DNA of 64,000 nt from Gossypium raimondii (Eukaryota > Streptophyta > Magnoliopsida > Malvales > Malvaceae): assembly GCF_025698545.1 (NCBI RefSeq), contig NC_068567.1:59773371-59837370 (forward strand). Direction: 5' to 3'. Below are positions 46,389 through 57,884 of the stretch, one piece after another. The position numbers and the translations under genes were made by a program. Below the pieces are notes generated by a model. It saw nothing but the letters and a program-made list of their open reading frames with translations. It was not told the origin of the DNA and did not search any database. Every line of letters starts with the position of its first letter. Positions within the stretch are counted from its first letter, which is position 1.

Positions 46389-48583
46389 TGTAATCACTGA
46401 ATTTTGTCCGGCTCGATTTTGTGTTTTTAAAAAAAAAATCAAAAAATACAAAAAAATAAAAAATTGCATTTTGACCCCAAACTTTTCTAAAATTTACATT
46501 TTGACCCCAAAAACTTTTTAAAATTACATTTTGACCCCTAAACTTTCTCAAAATTACATTTTGACCCCTAAACTTCCTCAAAATTACGTTTATTTAAAAC
46601 TTTTCCTGCATTTGCAGTTTAGTCCTTCAAGAACTTCCACACCTACCCCGTGATTTCCGGCCACCGCCCAAAGGCATGGCCTCCTCTCCCTAGCCACCTA
46701 ATCCTCGCAAAAAGGAAGCAAAACACCTATAAATGGGTTTTAAAAACCCCAAAATCGGACCCCCACCCACGAAAAAAATAAAAAAAACTTGAAAGAAAAG
46801 AAAAAAGCTTTGAGAAAGAAAAGAAAAGGAAAAGAAGAGAGGGAGAAGGAGAGGCCGACCATCCATGAGCCAACGGAGGAGGCGACAGAAGAATGCATCG
46901 ACGATGCACAGAAAAGACCGAACGGAGAAGAAGAAGAAGAAGAAAAAGAAGAAAGAAGAGAAAGAAAGATGGAAGAAAAGAAGAAAGAAAGAAAAAAAGA
47001 AAATATTTTGTAATAGTCGGCCTACCTACCCGACCCGGACCAAGACGACCAGTGACTGACCCGACAAAGACCAAAGAACCTAGCAGAGCCACAGAGTGAC
47101 CAATGCCCAAAGAGTAGCCCAAAAGAAAAAAAGAAGAACAAAGCAAAAAAAAAAAAGTAGGCCATTTTCAAGAAGCCCAGTGACCAAGAGGGTGCCCAAC
47201 AGAATTTCAAAGAAGCTGTGCCCAACAAGACCAAGAGACCCAATAAGACCCAAAGAAGCCAGCCCACACGCAAGCAATTTCAACAAAAAAAAAAAGGAAA
47301 GAAAAGAAAAGAAAAAGAAGAAGGGTTCAATTTGTATTATCCGTTCGTCGAAGCTCGTGTTTTGAGGTTTTTTTTCGGTAATTTTATTTTTTAATTTTAA
47401 TTTAATGCTCGTATTTTTTTAAATATTATTAGTATTTTATGCATTTTTATATTTTGGCATTTATATTTTTAATTTAATTTACTTCAATTTTTATTTTATT
47501 TTATTTTATTTTAAATAATTTTAATAAATGAGGCAACGAATCGATTTAGCATAAAATCGTTGATTTCATTGCTATGTTAGGTGAATATCATCGGTTTGTG
47601 TTAAACACGATACGCCTTTTTTAAAAAAAGAAAAAATCGAAAAATTCTAAAATTCTCGTATTTTTTATTATTCTCGTGTTTAGATAGAATCACGATTAAA
47701 TATTAAGTTGAATCGATTTGGCACTAATTCGATTATTTCATCGCCATGTAGGGATGAATATCATTGATTCGTGTTAAATACGATACTTCTTTAAAAAAAT
47801 CGTGTTTCAAAATTGTCGTGTTTTAAAAATTTTCGCGTTTCTAAAATTTTCCTGTTTCAGAAATCTTCGTGTTTTAAAAATTCCAGTGTTTCAAAAATTT
47901 TCGTGTTTTTAAAAAAATTTCTCGTGTTTTCAAAAATTCCCGTATTTTGAAAATTTTCTTGTTTTCAAAAAAATTTTCGTGTTTTAAAAAAAAAGTTCTC
48001 GTATTTCAAAAAATTGTCGTGTTTTCAAAAATTGACCGTGTTTCAAAATTGTCGTGTTTTAAAAATTTTCGTGTTTCTAAAATTTCCGTATTTCAAAAAT
48101 TTTCATGTTTTCAAAATTTTGCGTGTTCCAAAAATCTTCGTGTTTTAAAAAATTCTCGTGTTTCAAAAATTTTTTTTTTGGTGCTTCAAAATTCTCGTGT
48201 TTTTTTTAAAAAAAAAAGATTCTCATGTTTCAATCGGATCACGATTAAACATTAAGTTGAACTTGTATTTTCGAAAATTAAGACAACATGCGTTTAATGA
48301 GATACCAATTTTGGGCGTCGCGAGGTGCTAATACCTTCCTCACAGAATCGACTCCGAACCCTAATTTTCTCTGGATTTTTACGTGGACCTAAAATTACCT
48401 CTTTTTTAGAAAAGTTTAAAAATAAATATTTCTTCTAAAAAGAGAATTTTGTAGGTGTCCGATCACACCTAGGAAAAAAGATCGGTGGCGACTCATTTTT
48501 TCAAATAAAATCGAGACATTGTTTTTAAATTTTCAATAATTCCTTTGACTAGCGCCCGTACCCGAAATTTTTAGGTCGCTACA
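46389..48583 (+). repeat. Right LTR of the Ogre-like element
   Basis: It begins TGTAATCACTG and ends ggtcgctaca. From about 47330 to the end it is nearly identical to the left LTR, but 46600-47290 differs strongly in the GC-rich repeat part and has shorter homopolymers (see findings). Confidence 0.85.
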
Positions 48584-49854
48584 ATTGTATTGCAATTGAA
48601 CCAGTCAAAGACTACAGATTCAAAATCCCCAAATTATAGGGCAAAGAAATATTATAATTGGTGATGAAAACGCTGGGTATTATTTATTTATTTGTTAGCC
48701 TTATAAAATCATAATGTCAAGCGCCCTTTGGAGGAAACCGAAATGGCGAGCCGTGATGATTCGATCCTTTGGCATGAGGTTGAGTTTGAACGTATAGATT
48801 AGACGTCAAGAAAAAGAAGGAGGAGTTCGTATTATTCGGTTTAGCGAAAAGCGACTTAAAAATCCCCAAACCTTGCCATCGGAGGTGACTTTTGCTCGGT
48901 ATCTATCGCCATCTCTCTCAAGCACATGTACGGCATCGTGTACTGCGTCGCAAGATTCTAAAACCGAAAAACCTTTGCTGGAATTTGGGAGTTTTAAGAC
49001 GAAGAACAAACAACAACTGACTTGGCTTCAGTTGGGAAGAAACATAGAATTGAATAAGCTTCTGGTTTCTTTCTTGGATGTGGGAAATTAGGGATTTTAG
49101 GGGAAAGTTGGGGATTTAGGGGAGGGGGAGGAAGGAAGGAAAAAAGAAAATAAGGTAATTTTATTATTAATTTAAGATTTTGTAATATTTGTGTGTTAAA
49201 AATAATGTTAAGTACATTTTACGTATTTTATTATTTTATTTAGGATATATAATTTTGAGATATATTTAGCATGAAAAATTTATGGTATGTACATTATATG
49301 ATGATTAGGAATTTTTTATGAAATTGACTTAGGATGTTGAAATTAGTTTTGTTAGGAAAATAACATTAAAAGTAAAATGATAAAGAAATATATTTAAGAA
49401 AACATAAAATACGAAAAGAAAAACGAAAATTATATATTCACGAAAGTAAGAAAATGCGAAAAAATTATATCTTTAATAAATTTTAAACATAATGCACTGA
49501 AAAAGTATAAAATTATAAAATTTAAAATGACGATATTTTTAAAATAATAAAATGCAGAGAGAAAATACTAACAAATGACCAAAAAATAGTGTATTACTAA
49601 CTTTTAAAAATTGAGAAATAGTTAATACAAATATTTTAAAAAAATGTAATGAAATAATATAAAGTAATAAAATAAAAATAAAAATATTTTTATTGAAAGT
49701 AATAAAATCGGAAAAAATACGAGCAAATGGCGTGGATAAGGATTTTTTCTTACACCAAATAAAAACCCGTTTTAGTATTTTATTTTGGTAAATAAAAAAT
49801 ATATAATATTTTGGTATTTTTAAATATTTTATTATTTTTGTAATGTTTTATTAT
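48584..49854. other. Flank of the Ogre-like element; unassigned ORF and AT-rich repeats
   Basis: A minus-strand open frame at 48806-49009 (starts MFFVLKLPNSSKGF) has normal base composition and a 5'-leader-like G-rich stretch upstream (49090-49145), but I recognise no family; it may be another captured fragment. From 49160 the sequence is AT-rich. A motif like aatacnarcaaatggcnnrg followed by ttttttact recurs near 49555 and 49716, and again near 50030 and 50170 inside the MULE. Confidence 0.35.
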
Positions 49855-50236
49855 GGGTTTTATACAAAATAATATAAAAATAAAAATTACCAAAATATTA
49901 TAACTTTTTTATTTACCAATATATATATAATTTTTTTATTTACCAAAATATATAAAAAACTAAAAACTAAAAAACAGAAAAAAACACACTAAATTAATAA
50001 ATTAATTTTACACTAAATACACTAAATAATACGAGTAAATGGCAAGGATAATGGTTTTTTTACACTAAATTAATTTTAAAAACACACTAAATTAATAAAT
50101 TTAAAACATTATGTAAAATTATAAAATTAGAAATGAAGATATTTTTTAAAGTAATAAAATGCGGAGAAAAAAATACGAACAAATGGCCGAAGTAAGAGTT
50201 TTTTACTAACTTTTTTTTCAACTTGCAGGCATCGCA

Positions 50237-50416
50237 ATGGCATCAAGTTCGTCGCTACCGAACGAGGGACCTGCTCAAAATGATTTCCTCCCTATTTTTA
50301 CTACACCACCACCTGCGCCAAATGATAATGTCGGTCGTCGCGGGCACCCAGAACGTGACCGTCGACCTCCGAATAGGTATACCCCTAGGATTACACCATC
50401 GAACCATCAATTTTAG
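50237..50416 (+). CDS. Small Pro/Arg-rich ORF convergent to the MULE transposase
   Basis: A 59-residue frame starting ATGGCATCAAGTTCG, with GRRGHPERDRRPPNRYTP near its end. It is preceded directly by a splice-acceptor-like ttttttttcaacttgcag, so it may be the last exon of a longer transcript. It has much higher GC than the surrounding DNA. Its position and orientation relative to the transposase recall a second MULE gene, but the sequence is not recognised. Confidence 0.35.
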   Translation: MASSSSLPNEGPAQNDFLPIFTTPPPAPNDNVGRRGHPERDRRPPNRYTPRITPSNHQF

Positions 50417-50741
50417 GGGTGTATAGCACATGTTTGTACATTAACACGTTTGTACTTATTGTTCAATTTCTTATTGTTCTAATTGTTCTAATTTAATTGT
50501 TCTAATTTAATTGTTCTAGTTTTAGTTATTGTGCTTATTGTTCAATTTCTTTTTACCAATTTAATCATTTTAAAGTTGTATTATATTAAAGCTTAATTTA
50601 AGGTTATATGCCTCCATTTTCGATATAATATTAATAATTCGAAACGCCATATACTATTTTATAACTTAATTTGGATACAATGTAATCATAATCATTTGTA
50701 TACTTTTTTATCATTACACATAAAAATTTTACAATATTAGG

Positions 50742-53380
50742 TCAATTACGACCCAATCTGGACGACTGTCCAACATGAAAGTTTCGGTTAGGGCATTTAT
50801 TCCGACTATGACCACTTAACCTGTATATTCCACAACGCTTTCCGTCAGACTTCTCCTTGATGTCCATTTCATTACGGATTCTGCTTGACTGCGGACGACC
50901 TATCGGATTCCTCCGCAGCCCTCTGTCTGGGAGAAGCTCGAAAGTCGTCAGAGGCACCTCCCACGTAGGTAGGTCAGGCAAGATGGGGAACTCATTTTCC
51001 CAGACACGCAATGTGCGCTCCAGCGTGTACACATCATCGACATATTGTTCAACATTGACGTTAACTTTAGCACACGCTGCCACGACATGCGCATGGGGAT
51101 AATGAAGTGTTTGAACCTTCACACTTTCAAGACCGTCGATTCGGAGATCAACTCCGTAGGACCTAGTTGGTATACCGGGTCGACGACTGATGCTCTCAGT
51201 AACTCGAAATGTTTCCAGTCGTCGTAAATATATTTCTACATTCATTGACCTCGCCAACTGACGGTTTGCGACCATTGTATCCCTGACATGTTCGACAAAC
51301 ACGTGTCCCGCCTCAATCTGGTCGACTTGCTGCTGACCCATTCTTGGCATCAAAGTAGCCAGCCTGTAGAAAGTAGCAGAAAGTACAGATGCAATCGGAA
51401 GATGACGTATTTTTAACAAAACAACGTTGATCCCCTCGACTAAGTTTGTGGTCATTTGGCCATAACGAAAGCCCTCGTCAAAACTTTGAGCCTATTGCCA
51501 CGGCTCCATTGTGCCCAACCATTGTCGGAAAGATGTGTTTGTCTGCCCCTCCATGTCACTCTCAAGTCGGATCATTTTTTGCCGGAACATATGTGGCCCT
51601 AACTCGTACGCTGCATACGTATTAAGAAAAATAAGTTCTAGTAACTCGATAACATGAAACATTACAACTTATATTGAAAATATAAGGTTATCATTTACCC
51701 ATTGCCACGACTTGTCTCTTCCAGTCTGCATTCCTGTAATCTTTGTGGAAGTTAGCCGCAATGTGACGGATGCAGTAAACGGATCTCCACGGCACACCGA
51801 AACACCTGATTGCTGCAATTAAACCCTTCCCTCTATCGGAGATGATGCAAATGTTATCGTTGCTAATAACATACCTCCGCAGGTTTGTGAGGAAGAATTC
51901 CCAAGACTCTATATTCTCTTTATCTACGATAGCAAATGCTATCGGGAGCACGTTTCTGTTGCCGTCTTGAGCAACCGCAAGAAGTATGATCTGTGTATAT
52001 TTTCCATACAGCCAGGTCCCATCTACCTGCACAAGTGGCTTACAGTGGGGAAATGCCCGCACACATGGATCGAACGTCCAGAACATCCGATGGAAAATCC
52101 TTTTTACTGACTGTAACTGGCCGTCCGGGCCGTAATATGGTCTTGTCTGCAACTCAATCACAGTCCCCGGTACATACTTCCGCATAGCAGTTATCCAACC
52201 TTGAAGCTCGTTATACGATGAATCGTAATCCCCATACAGTTGCTCTATCGCCATCTGTTTAACAATCCATGCTTTCCGATATGAGACTCGATACTGGAAT
52301 CGTGCTTGCATTTTGGCAATTAGTACCGAAACTTTAATGGTTGGCATGTCCTTCACCATTGGCATGATACACGTACAAATTGTTTTTGAATCAAGTTTTT
52401 CATGATCTTCTGTCATACGTGTTGATGTGCATGTATGAGGACCAACAAATTTTTGTATCTCCCACATCTGAGAACTTTTAATGAATGTAGCTCGCACCCG
52501 CCAATTGCAGCCTTCTGCTGCCTTCCAACACTCCCCAACATATATTTTCGGAGTAGACACTGCGACTTTATAATCAACCGATATATTCATGCTGTACCGT
52601 TTGATGGCATATACGCACTCTTCTTTACAGCTAAATCTCTGGCCTATGAATAACTCCTCATCATCAGATGTTACGGTCAGCCCGTGACGATGAACTATTT
52701 CAGGGTACTCTGGGAACTCAGCTACATACGCTGCGTCGGGGGTCTATGAGCGACATGTGTGGCCCAGGATTATTGTGTATCAAAATATGAAGCATCTGCT
52801 CCCCGATCGAAGAAGCGTTAATGTCTTCATCGTCGATATCATCAGGTACATCGTCCACATCGGGATCATCGTCACTATCGACCTCTTCATCCCAATGATC
52901 GCCACCACCTTCTTCTTCGCAACCACATTCTTCTTCACCACCAACCATATCAACATCGGGTGTAATATTCAGGTCGATACCCATCCCACCCATAGTCGAT
53001 TCACTATCAACGTATGATATTGGAGCCACCATCCACGGTTCTTGAGCTATGTGTTCTTCATCAGATGCATTGACATCTTCATTTTGCTCCATACCGGCTA
53101 ACTCAGCAAATAAGTCAATCGGTGCATTCTTGTCACTCCCATTCCCACAGTAGAGATCGACCATTGTCTCAACGTCTTCGTCGTCTGCAAGTTCCATTTC
53201 ACGAATTTGACCGGATTTGTCAAACCGAAACTTGTAGAAAATTTTTACTATCCTACTCCCACAACGTCTAAGAATTTTTGCATTAATCATTGCCTTCATT
53301 TCATCAAACGAGACATTTCTATTAAATCTCATTGCTATTTGTTGCTGACATTCAAATACACATCCAACACTTGTTGTCAA
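50742..53380 (-). pseudogene. MULE transposase, nearly intact but with frameshift and stop
   Basis: Two exon blocks (53380-51699 and 51610-50742) joined by an 88 bp GT-AG intron would give about 850 residues. Order: N-terminal domain and acidic stretch (52718-53380), MuDR-type DNA-binding region (FIGQRFSCKEECVYAIKRYS), MULE catalytic core (VQVDGTWLYGKYT, IVDKENIESWEF, IISDRGKGL, CIRHIAANFHKDY), SWIM-like segment (QTLHYPHAHVVAACA) and zinc knuckle (CGIYRLSGHSRNKC). Damage: one base too many in a run of five G (52738-52742) breaks the frame, TAG at 51492-51494 stops it, and the SWIM and knuckle each lack a usual cysteine. Probably inactive. Confidence 0.8.
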
Positions 53381-53654
53381 GATGACTCACGAAATAAACG
53401 CATACAAAAAACTTAGCATCCATCTTCAATATTTAATCATCAAAATAAACAAAATCTCGTAAAATATCTCATACGGATAATAAATAACTTAAATAAAAAT
53501 TAATGTTTCAATATTCAATTTTTACATGAAAGCCATTTAACCACTAATCCTAATAACTAACACAATAATAATATTAATAATTTTATATACAAAATAATAC
53601 TAACTAAAATTATTAATAACTAACTATAAAAATAATAATAGTTTTTACTAACAA

Positions 53655-53671
53655 TAATACTAAGTAACATC

Positions 53672-53745
<74 letters not shown>
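53655..53745. repeat. (TAA)n microsatellite
   Basis: About 25 uninterrupted copies of TAA/AAT inside the MULE, between the transposase start and the right arm. Confidence 0.9.
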
Positions 53746-54017
53746 ATAAAAAATTTTTTTGTAATATTTTGGTAAAAAGACCCTAACTAAAACTATCAAT
53801 TTGAGTTTTATTGATTTTAATCTTAATAACTAAACTAAAACAAAAAAAAAATACAAATTATACAAAACAATAACAATAACATAATCAATTATTTTTAAAA
53901 AAATACCTTATTTTTCTCTTCTCTTTCTCTCTTTTTCTCTTTTTTTTCTGCAGCACCTCTTCTTTCTTTTCTTTTTCTTCTGATTTTTCTTGTTTCAGCT
54001 GGACAGAGGTCGTGTTA

Positions 54018-54140
54018 ATAGCACGAGTAGTGCCGCTAATCTGGTTGGCAGGACTGGTGCCGCCAACCTGGTTCCCTCGACTGGTGCCGCCAACCTGCTT
54101 CCCTTGTTTGGTGCCGCCAACCTGCTTCCCTCCACCCAGG
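54018..54140. repeat. 27 bp minisatellite in the MULE
   Basis: Four copies, the last three near-identical, of a unit like actggtgccgccaacctgstt plus six bases, in GC-rich contrast to the AT-rich surroundings. In the forward frame each copy encodes a nine-residue repeat (TGAANLVPS, TGAANLLPL, FGAANLLPS). It lies about 640 bp upstream of the transposase start and inside the right arm. Confidence 0.6.
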
Positions 54141-54293
54141 GAGTTGTCAAATCGGTTCAGGTTTTTTTTCTGCTTTTTTTTTTGTTTTTAGTTTTTTATA
54201 TATTTTGGTAAATAAAAAATTATATATTTTTGGTAAATAAAAAAGTTATAACATTTTGGTAATTTTTATTTTTATATTATTTTGTAAAAACCC

Positions 54294-55236
54294 TTATATT
54301 GAGGTTAGACAATTTTAAAAACAATCCAAACTATGAAATTTTTTGGGTAAATTACACGGGTAGTCACTTAAGTATTAATAAGTTTTTTTATTATCCAACT
54401 ATGAAAAATTACAAAATGATTACTCAACTATTCAACTTTTTCTTTTTGGTTGCTATATGTTAAATTATTAACGAAAAGATAACTTGGCGGCTTTTAAAAT
54501 TAGCATAATAGTAAATTTAAACCTTGACATTTATACATTGTATCAATGTAGTATTGATCCTAAAACTACCAAAAATGACCAAATTACATAATCAGAAATG
54601 TTGAGGGTTAAAATTTTTAGAATCAATACTAAATTGATACAATATATAAATATTTAGGGTTAACGCTACTATTATGCTAATTTTAAAATCATCACATCAT
54701 CTTCCGTTGACCATTTAATGACTAGTGATAAAAATAAAACAATTATTTATCACAATCACAATTTAAATCGAGTGATACTTGAAATGGAACAATAAGAGTG
54801 TGTTCGGAGATTTTTAAATGCTAACGTTTTAAAATTTATTAATTACTTTATTTGAATAAATATTAAGTACACCTTCATCTTCATTAAGATCACCAATTTT
54901 ACTATTACTCTACATAAATATTCTCTTACTTTTATCATTATGCCACTCTTTTACTAAATCAAATATTGGAGAGCATTTTAGAGCACAAACTCTAACATCT
55001 AACATCTCTATATGCCATAATTTACATCAATCTTGAAAGAAGCCCAACAGCTCCAAGCCAACACTTAATCTCCAACCCAATTCTCAAGTGGAAATAACAT
55101 CATTTTGTTCTTTTTATTAAAAAAATAGGTGGATCAGTCATTTTACATCAAATCAAATAGTAAATTTATTTTTTTGTTAAAAACTTCCATTTCTATTGTT
55201 AAAAATTGATCATCGTACGTCAAATGAGATACACAT
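54294..55236. other. Intergenic DNA with a GGGTAAATTA-type MITE
   Basis: From about 54345 (gggtaaattacacgggtagtcact) to about 54785 lies a weakly inverted-repeat MITE of the same type as 29903-30372. No gene is seen. Confidence 0.4.
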
Positions 55237-55984
55237 TGCAACACCCCCTAACTCCAAACCGTCGCCGAAACAGGGTTACGAAGCATTATTAGACCTATCA
55301 GACAACTTACGAATAATTCACAATTAAAATAACATTCATAGTATAATTTAATAACAAAATTCATATAATGGAACTTGTTCAAGTATTCCAAATTTTTAAA
55401 AAAAAAAAATTCGACAACATTTCTGCTTATTTTTACATAAAACCCCCTGCAAATTTAAAACAAAAAACAACCAATACCAATGTTTCAATCAAAGATTTTA
55501 TTCCTTAGAACACTACTAAATCATGCTAAATAAATTAATTTACTACTTTAATTATAAAGGTTTAAGTTAATATAAAAAACAAACTAATTCACGCCTTTCA
55601 TTCCATTTCAAGATTTAATACTAAGTTTTACTAATTTATAACTTTAAACTATATTTATCATAAAAAAAAAAGAGATCATAACCATTTAATTACAACCAAG
55701 ATCATTTAAAATTTATATTTACGTATATATATATACGACTCGTGTACAATCACCTAGTACATGCCACTTAAACAAAAGGAAGAAATACATCACCAAAATT
55801 TTCTTGTTGGAGTCGAGATCTTTCTGGATGTTGAACTGAACTTTAAATTCTAATGACCTGCGCACGGAAACAACCGTACTATAAATTAAACTATTTAATA
55901 ATAAAATTTCAAATATCGACTATAATCTTTATAAATCCCTTAAACTAAATATACATATTTATATATCACTTCACAAATCTTAAA

Positions 55985-56015
<31 letters not shown>

Positions 56016-57870
56016 TACATACTAATTCAATTCATAATTTAACTCATACATTTTTTCTCGTACTTTTTAATAGTGTCAAATCAACCAATCTCATTTTCAA
56101 ATTTTCATTTCAATTATTTACCCTATTAACAAGGCTCGGACTCTGACAGATATGCGGATTCCACCCTAACACACCAGAATATCCAACCTAAACACACCCG
56201 AAATAATATAAATCCTCCATAACACACCAATAAGGTATTAAATGCATCTTCGGATAAACCGAAGCATATAATAACATAATCATCTTCTGGCCGAACTACA
56301 AATCTCCTCATCACATCACAAATCCTATGGCATGCCATTTGTGTCCAATCTAGTCCGATAAGTTAATAGGGTATTATTTTACTTTTCAAATTTTGAATTC
56401 ATTTCCACAACAATTTCAAATATTCAATCAATTCAAAACATCTATTATTTCAATTCACATATAATTCAATATTCATACATATTCTTACTTAATTTCAAAT
56501 GTTATTACTTACCTTACCTTAAATGTCCCATGAATACAATTTTAATATAGCATTTATTAAATAGATTAAGTTATAGTAATACAAACCTGGAATACGCATT
56601 TACTCCTCAATGATCTTTTCTTTTTCTTTGGATGCCGATGCCTCGTTTTCCTTGTTAGCTACAAAAATAATAATTATTTTCACTATTAATTACAGCATTA
56701 AAATAATAATAATAATTAAATTTTATTCAATTCCTACTTATTCCCAATTTAATTCTAACTAAGCTTATTTATTTTTCTAACTTAATTCATACTTCTTTTC
56801 TACTTAATTTCTTGCCATATTTAACTCAACTATTCAATATTCATAATTAAACCCTAATTTAAGACTTTTATAACTTAATCCCCACTATGTAAAACTTATA
56901 ACTTAGTTTACAATTCAATCTTTTTATCTATTCTAACTAGAAATTCTATCAACTAAACCCCTAATTTAACAACCTGTTCAACATGAATCATGTTCAAAAA
57001 CCTATGAACTTCCATAACCTCCCCTTAATTTCAACAAAACTTTGTTTTAAAGTTTCTAAAACATCAAAATTAAGAGAAAATGACTAAATTTAGCTTACCA
57101 ATTAAACTTAAAGCTTTAAAATCTCAAATTTCCCCGTTTCTTTTCTTTCCCTTTTTCTTCCCCTATTTTCGTCTCTCTCTGTTTCTTTTCTGTTCTTCTT
57201 TTGTTTCTTTTTCTTTTGTTTTACTTACTTTACTTTATTTCTTTTATTTTAACTAATAATATTAATAATATATTATTATAAAAAAATCTTTTACTTATTA
57301 TTTAAGCATATATTTACTTTTATTACAAGTGTACCTATATAATTATTACTATTACACTTGTCTCTAATCTTTACCATGCAATTGTCATCTATTTAGGGTG
57401 AGTTTGGATGGACGGTGCGTTTACCTGCGGTTAATGTAAAAATAGCGGTGGCGGTGAGATTAGATACTGTAGCGTGAGACAAAAAGTAAGCTAAACACAC
57501 CGCACCACATCCAATCGCCCATTCAAACCCACCCTTAGTTTATTTAATATATAATAATATAATATAATATATATAAAGCATAAAAATCTAAGATGTTTAT
57601 CACTTATGCCCGCCTCATTTCTTGTTAATGGCTTAATTGCCATTTTAATCCATTTTATTTTCTATTAATCTATAATTTAACTTTTACCCCTAATTCAATT
57701 TAGTCCTTTTTCCTAGTTTCTCTTAATTAAACTAAATTCACCCAATTAATACCTAATTAAGTACTCAACTAAACTCATAATTACTTCAAATAATTTTTTA
57801 TGACTCAGTTTACTAATACGGAGGCCCGATAATGTACTTTTCCGATGCTTGTGAATTTTGGGTCATTACA
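55237..57870. mobile_element. Solo LTR, 2634 bp
   Basis: It starts TGCAACACCCCCTAACTCC and ends TTTTGGGTCATTACA. A perfect 5 bp duplication CACAT flanks it (55232-55236, 57871-57875). There is no internal coding region. AT-microsatellites lie near 55990-56014. It carries a MITE at 57396-57534. A short minus-strand open frame (56126-56338) is not convincing. Confidence 0.85.
57396..57534. mobile_element. Tourist/Harbinger-like MITE inside the solo LTR
   Basis: Ends GGGTGAGTTTGGATGG and, on the other strand, GGGTGGGTTTGAATGG are near-perfect inverted repeats. TTA duplications flank the element (57393-57395, 57535-57537). It is 139 bp and of the same family as 283-411, and less diverged. Confidence 0.8.
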
Positions 57871-57884
57871 CACATGACACACCG

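Larger units (their letters stand above)
35899..48583 (+). mobile_element. Tat/Ogre-lineage Ty3 LTR retrotransposon, internally deleted
   Basis: It has two LTRs (2231 and 2195 bp), a primer-binding site directly after the left LTR, a polypurine tract before the right LTR, an ORF1 of DUF7745 type, and a pol region with a second (archaeal-type) RNase H before the integrase, the hallmark of the Tat/Ogre lineage. Gag and protease are not recognisable and part of the reverse transcriptase is deleted, so it is non-autonomous. The left LTR lacks the TGTA found at the start of the right LTR, and no 5 bp target duplication is seen (left flank ends cgacag, right flank attgt). Confidence 0.85.
49855..54293 (-). 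mobile_element. Mutator-like element (MULE) with long terminal inverted repeats
   Basis: The left arm 49855-49985 and right arm 54163-54293 are inverted copies, about 130 bp and over 90 percent identical by eye, starting GGGTTTTATACAAAATAATA and, on the other strand, GGGTTTTTACAAAATAATA. A MULE transposase lies between on the minus strand. No clear 9 bp target duplication is seen (ttttattat versus ttatattga); the left flank itself carries inverted pieces of the same arm, so the true left border may be disturbed. Confidence 0.7.

Noticed and set aside
52757..53017. Forward frame opposite the MULE transposase
   Set aside because: It is the antisense shadow of the acidic stretch in the transposase N-terminal domain.
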